From NCBI GenBank assembly GCA_965247705.1, contig CBDFHV010000018.1, positions 1 to 7,948 of the forward strand: a DNA stretch of 7,948 bases, read 5' to 3'. The notes below the pieces were generated by a model that did not search any database, was not told where the DNA came from, and saw only the letters and a list, made by a program, of their open reading frames with translations. The first letter of the stretch is position 1. Each line of letters opens with the position of its first letter. The position numbers and the translations under genes were made by a program. Positions 1 to 6,903 of the stretch are shown here, piece by piece. This DNA comes from CBDFHV01 sp965247705 (GTDB taxonomy: Bacteria; Pseudomonadota; Alphaproteobacteria; Rhodospirillales; CAMCUA01).

Positions 1-2138
1 GGCAGGGAGAGGTAGGCGAGTGCCCTTTCCAGATCCACGGTTTCGGGTTCGGCGCCCCGCGGCAAGGAGGCGCGACGCGGCTTCTCGGACCCCGCGCCTT
101 CGCCGAGTTGTACATAGTGGCCGTAAGGGCCGTGGCGCAGCGACACGGGCTGTCCGCTGTCCGGATCCGTACCCAAAATCTTGGGCGCCCCATCCTCGAC
201 CCCTTCCTTTCCGTCGCCCTGGGGCACCGCCAATCGCCGGGTGTAGCGGCAATCGGGATAGGTGCTGCAGCCAATGAAGGCGCCGAATTTGCCGAGTTTC
301 AGGGACAATAGTCCATCGGTGCAGGAGGGACACGCCCGCGGGTTCCGACCGCTGCCGTCTTCGCGGAAAAAGTGAGGCCCCAGGAGGTCGTTCAAGGCAT
401 CCAGAACCTCGGTGATCCGGAGGTCCTTGGTCTCGTCGACGGCGGCCTTGAACGCCTGCCAGAACTCCTGGAGAAGGTCCTTCCAGGCCACCCGCCCGCC
501 GGAGATGTCGTCAAGCTGCTCCTCGAGCCGGGCGGTGAAGTCGTAGGCCACGTAGCGTTCGAAGAAGCTGGTGAGAAAGGCGGTCACCAAACGCCCCCTG
601 TCCACGGGCACGAATCGCCGCCGATCGAGGAGCACATAGTCCCGTTCCTGAAGAACGGAGATGATGGTCGCATAGGTGGATGGCCGGCCGATTCCCAGTT
701 CTTCCAACCGCTTGACCAGGCTGGCCTCGCTATAGCGCGGCGGCGGCTGGGTGAAGTGCTGTTCCGGCGTGACCTCGCCGCGCCGCAAACGGTTGCCCTC
801 GTTGACATCGGGCAGGCGACGGGACTCGCCGTTCTCCTTCGCGTCATCCTTACCTTCTTGATAAAGCTTGAGAAACCCATCAAAGGCGATGACCGAGCCA
901 GTGGCCCGAAGTTGCGCCCCACGGTGGTCGGCGATCACGTCGACGGCCACCTGATCGACAAGGGCGGATGCCATTTGGCTGGCCACGGTGCGCTGCCAGA
1001 TCAGCGCATAGAGCCGAGCGTGGTCCCGATCCAGATAGGCTGACATCTTCGATGGGTGGCGACTGACATCGGTGGGTCGAATCGCCTCGTGGGCTTCCTG
1101 GGCGTTCTTGGCCTTGGTCTTATAGACCCGGGGAGTCTCCGGCAGATAGCCGTCGCCGAAATCCCGGCTGATCAGACCGCGGACGTCGGTAATGGCCTCG
1201 CGGGCCATCTGCACCCCGTCGGTACGCATATAGGTAATCAGGCCCACGGTGTCGCCGCCCAAGTCGATCCCTTCATACAGCCGCTGGGCGACCGACATGG
1301 TCCTGCGGGCGCCGAACTGCAGCTTGCGGGAGGCCTCCTGCTGCAAGGTCGACGTGGTAAAGGGTGGCGAGGGATTGCGCCGGGTGCGCTTGCGCTCCAC
1401 GCCCGACACGGAAAAGCCGGTCCCATCCAGCTTGCTTGCGGCTGCCAGGGCGACGGCCTCGTCGTTGAGGTCGTACCGTTCCAGTTTGACGCCGTTTAGA
1501 TGGGTGAGAAATGCCTCGAAGGATTCTTCCTTGTCGGTGTCGAACTGGGCCTTGATGGTCCAGTATTCCCGGGCGACGAAGCTCTCGATCTCCGTTTCCC
1601 GCTCGCATATCAGGCGCAGCGCCACGGATTGGACTCGGCCCGCGGAGCGGCTGCCCGGTAGCTTGCGCCACAGCACCGGCGACAGGGTGAATCCCACCAG
1701 ATAGTCGAGGGCACGGCGAGCCAGATAGGCGTTGATCAGCTCCTGGTCCAGTTCGCGAGGATGGCTGAAGGCCTCCAGCACCGCGTCCTTGGTAACCTCG
1801 TTGAAGACGACGCGCTTCACGTCGACGCCCACGAGGTCCTTGCTCCGTGTCAGCATTTCGCGCACGTGCCAGGAAATGGCCTCGCCTTCCCGGTCCGGGT
1901 CGGTGGCCAGATAGAGGTTGCTTGCCCCCTTCAGGGCCTGGGCGATGGCACGGACCTGCTTCTGTCCGCGCTGGTCGGTCTGCCAGTCCATGGCGAAGCC
2001 GTCTTCGGGCCGCACGGCGCCGTCTTTCGACGGCAGGTCCCGCACGTGGCCGTAGCTGGCCAGCACGGTGTAGTCCTTGCCAAGGTACCGGTTGATGGTC
2101 TTGGCCTTGGCAGGCGATTCGACCACGACGACGTTCAT
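1..2138 (-). CDS. topA: DNA topoisomerase I (type IA), 3' end beyond the window
   Basis: Type IA topoisomerase that relaxes negatively supercoiled DNA by cutting one strand through a 5'-phosphotyrosine link. About 712 codons are visible and the frame is open to the left edge; I scanned it for stop codons and found none, so only the C-terminus is missing. The N-terminal TOPRIM domain shows VESPAKAKTI (Glu7) and the metal-binding ATDPDREGE (Asp80, Asp82, Glu84). The catalytic motif GLITYMRTDG puts the active tyrosine at residue 303 and its helper arginine at 305. A four-cysteine zinc ribbon follows (Cys603, 606, 624, 630), then a Toprim C-terminal repeat containing RHGPYGHYVQLGEG. The start is the ATG at 2138, with GGAG four bases upstream. 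It begins 9 bases after the end of the dprA reading frame, so the two are very likely cotranscribed. Identification is secure. Confidence 0.97.
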   Translation of the reverse strand, partial: MNVVVVESPAKAKTINRYLGKDYTVLASYGHVRDLPSKDGAVRPEDGFAMDWQTDQRGQKQVRAIAQALKGASNLYLATDPDREGEAISWHVREMLTRSKDLVGVDVKRVVFNEVTKDAVLEAFSHPRELDQELINAYLARRALDYLVGFTLSPVLWRKLPGSRSAGRVQSVALRLICERETEIESFVAREYWTIKAQFDTDKEESFEAFLTHLNGVKLERYDLNDEAVALAAASKLDGTGFSVSGVERKRTRRNPSPPFTTSTLQQEASRKLQFGARRTMSVAQRLYEGIDLGGDTVGLITYMRTDGVQMAREAITDVRGLISRDFGDGYLPETPRVYKTKAKNAQEAHEAIRPTDVSRHPSKMSAYLDRDHARLYALIWQRTVASQMASALVDQVAVDVIADHRGAQLRATGSVIAFDGFLKLYQEGKDDAKENGESRRLPDVNEGNRLRRGEVTPEQHFTQPPPRYSEASLVKRLEELGIGRPSTYATIISVLQERDYVLLDRRRFVPVDRGRLVTAFLTSFFERYVAYDFTARLEEQLDDISGGRVAWKDLLQEFWQAFKAAVDETKDLRITEVLDALNDLLGPHFFREDGSGRNPRACPSCTDGLLSLKLGKFGAFIGCSTYPDCRYTRRLAVPQGDGKEGVEDGAPKILGTDPDSGQPVSLRHGPYGHYVQLGEGAGSEKPRRASLPRGAEPETVDLERALAYLSL

Positions 2139-2147
2139 GCGGCTCCG

Positions 2148-2378
2148 TCAGGGCGCTCCGATGAGGGAAACCCGGTTGCCGGAATGGCGCTCTAGTCGCC
2201 CGGCGAGCTCCAGCTCAAGAAGGATCGTGGCAACCACGGCGGGGGACATTTGGCTACTTCGAACCACTTCGTCAACCGTGACCGGATGAAAATCGAGCGC
2301 GGCGACGATCGAATCCCGGGCCTGGAGCAGATCCACCGAGGTCTCGTCGGGGCTCGTCGAGGGTGACAGAAATGCAGG
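2148..2378 (-). pseudogene. dprA: Detached C-terminal winged-helix domain of DprA, in frame behind a TGA
   Basis: These 76 codons directly follow the TGA that ends the upstream dprA frame, in the same frame, and run to a second TGA at 2150-2148. The peptide begins PAFLSPSTSPDETSV, a proline- and serine-rich linker. It continues as a compact winged-helix domain with VDEVVRSSQMSP, ATILLELELAGRLERH and GNRVSLI, which matches the DML1-like C-terminal domain of proteobacterial DprA proteins. Frame and domain are intact apart from the stop. If translated alone, the only visible start is a GTG at 2336, which would give 62 residues but has no good ribosome binding site. It may be a recently cut-off remnant, a readthrough extension, a separately translated small protein, or the result of a sequencing error at the stop. 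The domain assignment is firm; its expression is unknown. Confidence 0.7.
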
Positions 2379-3281
2379 TCACGGCTCGGCGAGAGGACTA
2401 CGCTGCATGGCATCGAGCACCGCCCGCACGTCGGCCGCGGTCTCGGTCAGGACCGCCCCCTGGCGAATCAGGTCGTTGGCTCCCCGAGAGCGAGGATCCA
2501 AGGGCGAGCCGGGCACGGCAAACACCTCCCGCCCCTGTTCGAGGGCCATGCGGGCGGTGATCAGGGAGCCGGACTGGGGTCGGGCCTCGATCACCACCAC
2601 GCCGAGACTGATGCCGGAAATGATACGGTTGCGACGCGGAAAGTGGCGGGCCTGGGGCTCGGTCCCCGGCGGCGATTCCGAGACCAGGACGCCTTGAGCC
2701 CGCACCGCCTCGAACAGGTCCTTGTTTTCCTTCGGATAGATCACATCGATACCGCCGCCCAGCACGCCGACAGTGCCGCCCTGAAGGCTCCCCTGGTGGG
2801 CCGCGGCATCAATCCCCCGCGCCATCCCCGAGGCCACCACGTAGCCGGCGGCGGCGAGGTCGCCGGCCAGGTCCCGCGCCAGGCGTTGTCCATTGATCGA
2901 GGCATTGCGCGCGCCGACGATGGCGACCACCGTTCGCTGTAGAAGGTGGATATTGCCGGCAAGGCAAAGTATCGGCGGCGCGTCCTCGACGTGGGCCAGG
3001 GCGGGCGGGTAGTCGGGCTCGGCGAGCGCCACCAACTGGGCGCCCGCGGCCTCCACCGCCGCCAGTTCAGCTTCCGCGCGGTCCCGCGGACAGATTTGGA
3101 TGGCTCGGGCGCGGCCGCCGCGCCGGGCCAAGTCGGGAACGGCACGGAGTGCCGCCGCCGCCGAACCGAAGCGCTCCAGCAACCGTCGGAATGTGATCGG
3201 CCCCACGTTTTCACTGCGAATGAGACGCAGCCAGTCCAGCCGCTCCGCGGCATTCAGGGGCGTTCGCTGCTCGACATTCAT
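2379..3281 (-). CDS. dprA: DNA-processing protein DprA, SAM-like and Rossmann domains, ended by an early TGA
   Basis: DprA (also called DprA/Smf) binds incoming single-stranded DNA during natural transformation and loads RecA. Many non-competent bacteria also keep the gene. The product is 300 residues. An N-terminal helical domain (about 10-60, with ENVGPITFRRLLERFG) precedes the Rossmann-like domain, which carries IVGARNAS (121-128), SGMARGIDAAAH (151-162), GGGIDVIYPKEN (175-186), HFPRRNRIISG (213-223), SGSLITA (237-243) and VPGSPLDPRSRGAND (256-270). The usual C-terminal winged helix is missing from this product but is encoded in frame after the stop; both parts together give 376 residues, the common length in this group. 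I chose the ATG at 3281 because AAGG lies seven bases upstream; a TTG at 3299 is a weaker alternative. The remaining two-domain form resembles streptococcal DprA, which naturally lacks the winged helix, so it could still work. Confidence 0.93.
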   Translation of the reverse strand: MNVEQRTPLNAAERLDWLRLIRSENVGPITFRRLLERFGSAAAALRAVPDLARRGGRARAIQICPRDRAEAELAAVEAAGAQLVALAEPDYPPALAHVEDAPPILCLAGNIHLLQRTVVAIVGARNASINGQRLARDLAGDLAAAGYVVASGMARGIDAAAHQGSLQGGTVGVLGGGIDVIYPKENKDLFEAVRAQGVLVSESPPGTEPQARHFPRRNRIISGISLGVVVIEARPQSGSLITARMALEQGREVFAVPGSPLDPRSRGANDLIRQGAVLTETAADVRAVLDAMQRSPLAEP

Positions 3282-3283
3282 GC

Positions 3284-3292
3284 CCTCACCTT
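3284..3292 (-). promoter_or_regulatory. Ribosome binding site deciding the dprA start
   Basis: On the minus strand AAGGTGAGG stands just before the ATG at 3281, with AAGG seven bases and GAGG two bases from the start codon. This favours the ATG over the in-frame TTG at 3299. Confidence 0.6.
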
Positions 3293-3353
3293 GGCCCAAG
3301 CCCGGGTGCCGTGCAACGAAGACGCGAAATGAAGGGGCAGGCTGAACCCAGGA

Positions 3354-3983
3354 TCAGGGCGGCGCATCGTCCGCGGCAGCGGAAGACGGTTCGTTCTTGG
3401 CGCCGCCGATCTTCGATTCGTTGCCTTCGATGAGGCGTCGGATATTGGCGCGATGGCGGACGAAGGCAAGCAAAGCCAGTAACGCGGCCAGCCAGGCGAC
3501 CGGTTGGTCGGCCAGCCACCAAGCCGTAAAGGGCGACGTGCCCAGGGCGATCAGGGCGGCCAGCGACGAGAAGCGAAACAGGAATGCGGCAGCCAGCCAG
3601 ACGAGGCAGGCGACCAGGCCAACGGGCCATGCCACGCCAAACAGCACGCCCAGTGTTGTCGCGACGCCCTTGCCTCCGCGAAAACGCAACCAAACGGGAA
3701 AGTTGTGGCCAACCACGGAAGCGAGGCCGGCAATCAGGCCAGCATCCACCCCCAGCAGGCCATGGACCGCGAGGACGGCCGCCGCCCCTTTTCCCCCGTC
3801 GAACAGTAGGGTCGTCGCCGCCAGGGCTTTGTTGCCCGTGCGCAGCACGTTGGTGGCGCCGATATTGCCCGACCCGACGCTACGGATGTCACCCAGGCCG
3901 GCCAATCGGGTAAATATCAGACCGAACGGAATGGAACCCGCCAGATAGCCCACGGCCGCCGCGATCGCCAACTCCGCGGACAT
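3354..3983 (-). CDS. plsY: Acyl-phosphate:glycerol-3-phosphate acyltransferase PlsY
   Basis: Inner-membrane enzyme that moves the acyl group from acyl-phosphate (made by PlsX) to glycerol-3-phosphate, giving lysophosphatidic acid, the first step of phospholipid synthesis. The 209-residue protein has the usual PlsY plan of hydrophobic segments, at about 3-25, 52-75, 80-96, 108-135, 139-157 and 161-176. The conserved loops are present: GSGNIGATN (37-45), FDGGKG (61-66), GHNFPVWLRFRGGKGVAT (92-109) and RHRANIRRL (176-184). A hydrophilic tail of about 25 residues, rich in alanine and aspartate, ends the protein. The ATG at 3983 is chosen because GGAAGG lies seven bases upstream; a GTG at 3998 is less likely. 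It follows pyrC after 25 bases, and 72 bases separate it from dprA, so it is probably part of the same transcript. Confidence 0.96.
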   Translation of the reverse strand: MSAELAIAAAVGYLAGSIPFGLIFTRLAGLGDIRSVGSGNIGATNVLRTGNKALAATTLLFDGGKGAAAVLAVHGLLGVDAGLIAGLASVVGHNFPVWLRFRGGKGVATTLGVLFGVAWPVGLVACLVWLAAAFLFRFSSLAALIALGTSPFTAWWLADQPVAWLAALLALLAFVRHRANIRRLIEGNESKIGGAKNEPSSAAADDAPP

Positions 3984-3990
3984 TAGGGTG

Positions 3991-3996
3991 CCTTCC
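3991..3996 (-). promoter_or_regulatory. Ribosome binding site deciding the plsY start
   Basis: GGAAGG on the minus strand lies in the 25-base gap after pyrC, seven bases before the ATG at 3983. The GTG at 3998 lies upstream of this site and therefore cannot use it. Confidence 0.7.
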
Positions 3997-4008
3997 ACGG
4001 TTGCCGCC

Positions 4009-5322
4009 TCAGCCGTCGAATTCGAACACCGTGCGCCCGTCGATCACGGTGCGCAGCACCCGCCCCTGGACGGGCCGCATGTCGAACGGCGTGTTCTTGG
4101 ACTTGCTGTGCAACGCGTCGCCATCCAGGCGCCAGCCCCTGTCCGGATCGAACAGGATAAAGTCGGCGGCGGCGCCGACCCGCAGCCGACCGGCGCCCAA
4201 GCCGAGGAGATCCGCCGGCGCCGCGGTCACCAGGCGCAGGGTCTCGAGAAGCCCCAGGGATCCGTTCTGGTAGAGCTCCAGCGAGATGGGAAACAGGGTC
4301 TCCAGCCCGACCGCGCCGAAGGCGGCCTGGGCGAAAGGCAGCCGCTTGGCATCCTGGTCCTGGGGCGCATGATCCGAGGCGATGGCGTCGATGGTGCCAT
4401 CCCGCAGGGCCGCGACCACCGCCTGACGGTCGTTCTCCGTCCGCAGCGGCGGCGACAGCTTGGCGAAGGTACGATAGTCGCCGACGGCGGTTTCGTTGAG
4501 CGCGAAATAGGGCGGCGCCGTATCGCAGGTGACGGCCAGACACTGCGCCTTGGCCGCACGAATCGCCTCCAGGGCTTCGGCGGTGGAGACGTGGCCGAAG
4601 TGAATACGACCGCCGGTTCGTTCGGCCAGACGGATGTCCCTTTCGACCATGATCACCTCGGCCTCGGGGATGATTCCGACCAGGCCGAGGCGGGTGGCCG
4701 TCTCCCCGTTGTTCATCGCCCCTTCCCGGGCCAGGCTCGGCTCCTCCGGATGCTGCACGATGAGAAGGCCGAAAGTAGCGGCATAGGATAGAGCGCGAGA
4801 CATGACCAAGGCATCGGCAACCGCCCGGGTACCGTCGGTGAACGCCAACGCGCCGGATTCGGCCAACAGGCCCAGTTCGGCCAGTTCCTCGCCCTTCAGC
4901 CCCTTGGTAACGGCGGCATAGGTATAGACCTTGGACAGCCCGACCTTGCGCGCCCGCCGGGCCACGTATTCCAGCACCGACATGTCGTCGATCACCGGAT
5001 TGGTGTTGGGGAGGCAGACCATGGTGGTCACCCCGCCGACCGTGGCCGCCTGCCCGGCCGTGGCCAGGGTCTCCTTGTATTCCTCGCCCGGTTCGCGAAG
5101 CTGCACCCGGATGTCGACCAGTCCGGGCGCCAGACATAGGCCGTCGCAGTCGATGACCCCGGCACCCTCGGGCACCCCGTCGGCGAACAGCCCGGCCCCC
5201 AGGTCGGCGATGGATTCACCGACGACCAGCAGTCCCCCCGGCGCGTCCAGGCCGCTGGCGGGATCGAGAAGGCGGGCGTTGACGTAGGCAACCCGATCCG
5301 AGGGCGACCGGTCGGCCGCCAT
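4009..5322 (-). CDS. pyrC: Dihydroorotase-family protein (type I fold) lacking key metal ligands, likely PyrC'/PyrX-like
   Basis: Amidohydrolase-fold protein of 437 residues related to dihydroorotase, which closes carbamoyl-aspartate to dihydroorotate. Fold landmarks are clear: LREPGEEYKET (75-85), MPNTxP-like CLPNTNPVIDD (103-113), FTDG (161-164), KLSPPLRTENDR (288-299), IASDHAPQDQD (314-324) and RSKN-like SKSKNTPFD (406-414). However, the usual metal motif D-x-H-x-H reads D70-I-R72-V-Q74, the usual TPHH reads DTAPP, and the final APH reads APQ. Asp163, His191, His244 and Asp317 are kept. Pseudomonas PyrC' (PyrX) also lacks catalytic histidines and serves as a structural partner of aspartate transcarbamoylase, encoded directly after pyrB as here. 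I infer a similar non-catalytic or altered role. The ATG at 5322 overlaps the pyrB stop by one base and has GAGGA seven bases upstream; a GTG at 5325 is the alternative. Confidence 0.93.
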   Translation of the reverse strand: MAADRSPSDRVAYVNARLLDPASGLDAPGGLLVVGESIADLGAGLFADGVPEGAGVIDCDGLCLAPGLVDIRVQLREPGEEYKETLATAGQAATVGGVTTMVCLPNTNPVIDDMSVLEYVARRARKVGLSKVYTYAAVTKGLKGEELAELGLLAESGALAFTDGTRAVADALVMSRALSYAATFGLLIVQHPEEPSLAREGAMNNGETATRLGLVGIIPEAEVIMVERDIRLAERTGGRIHFGHVSTAEALEAIRAAKAQCLAVTCDTAPPYFALNETAVGDYRTFAKLSPPLRTENDRQAVVAALRDGTIDAIASDHAPQDQDAKRLPFAQAAFGAVGLETLFPISLELYQNGSLGLLETLRLVTAAPADLLGLGAGRLRVGAAADFILFDPDRGWRLDGDALHSKSKNTPFDMRPVQGRVLRTVIDGRTVFEFDG

Positions 5323-6302
5323 CACAGGTTCCTCAGATCGATTTCGGGAAGGTTGCGAGACAGGATCTCGAGGACCGCCATGCGTACGGCGACGCCCATC
5401 TCCACCTGTTCCCGGATGGCGCTGCGGCCGAAGTCGTCGGCCACGTCCGAATCGATCTCGACGCCCCGATTCATGGGGCCCGGATGCATGATCACGGCGT
5501 CGGGCTTGGCGCGGGCGACCTTCGCGTAATCCAGGCCGAAGAACTGGAAGTATTCGCGGATCGAAGGGAAGAAGTTGCCGTGCATCCTTTCGGTCTGCAA
5601 ACGCAGCATCATGATGACGTCGACGCCCTCCACCCCCTCATCCATGTCGTGGAACACCTCGACACCCAATCGCTCGATATCCGCGGGGACAAGTGTTTTC
5701 GGCGCCACCACCCGAACCCGGGCGCCCATGACGTTCAGCAAGTGGATGTTCGAGCGAGCCACCCGAGAATGGGTGATGTCGCCGCAAATCGCCACGGTCA
5801 AACCCCCAATGCGTCCCTTGCGCCGGCGGATAGTCAAGCCGTCGAGCAAGGCCTGGGTGGGATGTTCGTGCGAGCCGTCGCCGGCATTGATAACCGCGCA
5901 GTTGACCTTCTCCGCCAGAAGCTGCACGGCGCCCGAGTCGGGGTGGCGGACCACCAGGACATCGGGATGCATGGCGTTCAGGGTCATGGCGGTGTCGATC
6001 AGGGTTTCACCCTTCTTGATCGCGCTCGCGCTCACCGACATATTGATGATGTCGCCGCCCAGGCGCTTGCCGGCGAGCTCGAAAGAGGTCCGGGTGCGGG
6101 TCGAGGTCTCGAAGAAAAGATTGATGATCGTGCGGCCGCGCAAGGTGGACTGGCGCTTGTCGGCCCGGCGATTCTGCTCGACATAGGATTCGGACTGGTC
6201 GAGGAGGTAGGTCACCTCCTCGGGCGCAAGTCCTTCGATACCAAGCAAATGTCGATGCGCGAAGGGCGCGGGATCTCGGGAATCGGCGGCCTCGACGGTC
6301 AT
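5322..6302 (-). CDS. pyrB: Aspartate carbamoyltransferase catalytic chain
   Basis: Joins carbamoyl phosphate and aspartate to carbamoyl-aspartate, the committed step of pyrimidine synthesis, in the cytoplasm. The 326-residue product carries the carbamoyl-phosphate motif FFETSTRTRTSFE (63-75, with Ser67-Thr68-Arg69-Thr70), the SxxKGE-type loop around SAIKKGET (93-100), VVRHPDSG (117-124), HEHPTQALLD (145-154), the aspartate-binding region LRLQTER (233-239) and HPGPMNRG (273-280). About 17 residues precede the usual family start at HLLGIEGL. Pseudomonas PyrB proteins that pair with PyrC' also have an N-terminal extension, which supports a PyrB-PyrC' complex here. No regulatory pyrI gene is next to it. 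The start is the ATG at 6302; a TTG at 6305 is possible. No clear ribosome binding site is seen, but a -10-like TATAGT ends nine bases before the ATG. The stop overlaps the pyrC start. Confidence 0.97.
   Translation of the reverse strand: MTVEAADSRDPAPFAHRHLLGIEGLAPEEVTYLLDQSESYVEQNRRADKRQSTLRGRTIINLFFETSTRTRTSFELAGKRLGGDIINMSVSASAIKKGETLIDTAMTLNAMHPDVLVVRHPDSGAVQLLAEKVNCAVINAGDGSHEHPTQALLDGLTIRRRKGRIGGLTVAICGDITHSRVARSNIHLLNVMGARVRVVAPKTLVPADIERLGVEVFHDMDEGVEGVDVIMMLRLQTERMHGNFFPSIREYFQFFGLDYAKVARAKPDAVIMHPGPMNRGVEIDSDVADDFGRSAIREQVEMGVAVRMAVLEILSRNLPEIDLRNL
5330..5334 (-). promoter_or_regulatory. Ribosome binding site for pyrC inside the end of pyrB
   Basis: GAGGA on the minus strand is seven bases from the ATG at 5322 and only four from the GTG at 5325, so the ATG is preferred. 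The site lies within the last codons of pyrB, which suggests translational coupling of the two subunits. Confidence 0.6.
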
Positions 6303-6310
6303 CAACGGGG

Positions 6311-6340
6311 ACTATAAGACCTGCCTGTCGGACGGTGCAA
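6311..6340 (-). promoter_or_regulatory. Possible weak promoter directly before pyrB
   Basis: On the minus strand TTGCAC (6340-6335) and TATAGT (6316-6311) are separated by 18 bases in the 44-base gap after ruvX. TATAGT matches the sigma70 -10 consensus at five of six bases; the -35 match is poor (three of six). Initiation at the usual distance would fall at or within a few bases of the pyrB ATG, giving a leaderless message. The call rests on sequence match alone. Confidence 0.3.
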
Positions 6341-6346
6341 GACGAG

Positions 6347-6817
6347 TCATGGGGCAATCGAGGGAGAATCGAGAGCGCCTTGGAGGATGTAGGCGGCGGC
6401 CAGCTTGTCGATCACCTCGGACCGCCGGCGGCGGCTCATATCCGCTTCCGAAACCAGCATCCGCTCCACCGCCACGGTGGACAGCCGCTCGTCCCAGAAG
6501 GCGGCTGGAAGATGGACAATGTCGGTTACGTTGTGGGCAAACTGGCGTACCGACTGGCATCGCGGCCCTTCGCTGCCATCCATGCTAACCGGAAGGCCGA
6601 GTACCAAGCCACCGACGTTCCATTCCTCGATCACTGCCTTCAATGCCGCCACGTCCTCCTTGAACTTGCCGCGGCGAATGGTTTCGAGAGGCGTCGCCAC
6701 GATCAGGGCTGGATCGCTGATCGCCAGCCCCACGGTCCGCCGTCCCACGTCGAGGCCGAGCAGGCGTTCGCCCGATCGAAGGCCCGCCCGCAGTTCTGGA
6801 ACCGTCAGATCTTCCAC
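6347..6817 (-). CDS. ruvX: Putative pre-16S rRNA nuclease / Holliday junction resolvase-like RuvX (YqgF)
   Basis: Member of the YqgF family with an RNase H-like fold, linked in E. coli to processing of the 16S rRNA 5' end and proposed earlier as a Holliday junction resolvase. The 156-residue product shows LLGLDVGRRTVGLAISD (19-35, Asp23 being the first catalytic acid), GLPVSMDG (74-81), FWDERLSTVAVERML (107-121, with a catalytic Glu) and VIDKLAAAYILQ (135-146, Asp137). Length and motif order are normal. The start is a GTG at 6817; it is the only plausible start, because the frame is closed by a TAA at 6865-6863. It has no visible ribosome binding site, and a perfect 7-base-pair hairpin abuts it. 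It is the first gene of the minus-strand cluster seen here, 44 bases before pyrB, and diverges from the SH3-protein gene. Confidence 0.94.
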   Translation of the reverse strand: MEDLTVPELRAGLRSGERLLGLDVGRRTVGLAISDPALIVATPLETIRRGKFKEDVAALKAVIEEWNVGGLVLGLPVSMDGSEGPRCQSVRQFAHNVTDIVHLPAAFWDERLSTVAVERMLVSEADMSRRRRSEVIDKLAAAYILQGALDSPSIAP

Positions 6818-6837
6818 GGCCGCGACCGGCCGCGGCC
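6818..6837 (-). promoter_or_regulatory. Perfect inverted repeat abutting the ruvX start codon
   Basis: The minus strand reads GGCCGCG, a six-base loop GCCGGT, then CGCGGCC, followed at once by the GTG start of ruvX. All seven stem pairs are G-C. In the mRNA this would cover the place where a ribosome binding site should be. It overlaps a 10-base palindrome (6828-6837). In GC-rich DNA such repeats also arise by chance, so a role is only possible. Confidence 0.35.
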
Positions 6838-6903
6838 CCGTGGTGGCGTCACCCGCGATCGGTTATGCTGGTCCCGTCGTGGCCGCCGGAGTAGAGAGAG
6901 GCC

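Noticed and set aside
372..1043. Plus-strand open frame of 223 codons opposite topA
   Set aside because: topA is intact on the other strand with all motifs; this frame has no recognisable protein features.
2379..2381. TGA in dprA as a selenocysteine codon
   Set aside because: DprA is not a selenoprotein family, the codon lies in a non-conserved linker, and I see no obvious selenocysteine insertion hairpin just after it. TGA is also the normal stop for several genes here.
3282..3353. The 72-base gap between plsY and dprA as a terminator or small gene
   Set aside because: I found no stem followed by a T run and no convincing promoter; it holds only the dprA ribosome binding site.
3983..5137. 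Minus-strand open frame of 384 codons inside pyrC
   Set aside because: It is an out-of-phase frame of pyrC, arginine- and glycine-rich, with no family features; the pyrC frame is clearly the coding one.
5484..6317. Plus-strand open frame of 277 codons opposite pyrB
   Set aside because: It mirrors the codon pattern of pyrB on the other strand and shows no domain.
6841..6869. Possible plus-strand promoter for the SH3 gene with TATGCT at 6864-6869
   Set aside because: The -10 matches only four of six bases and no -35-like element lies 16-18 bases upstream, so it is not supportable as a feature.
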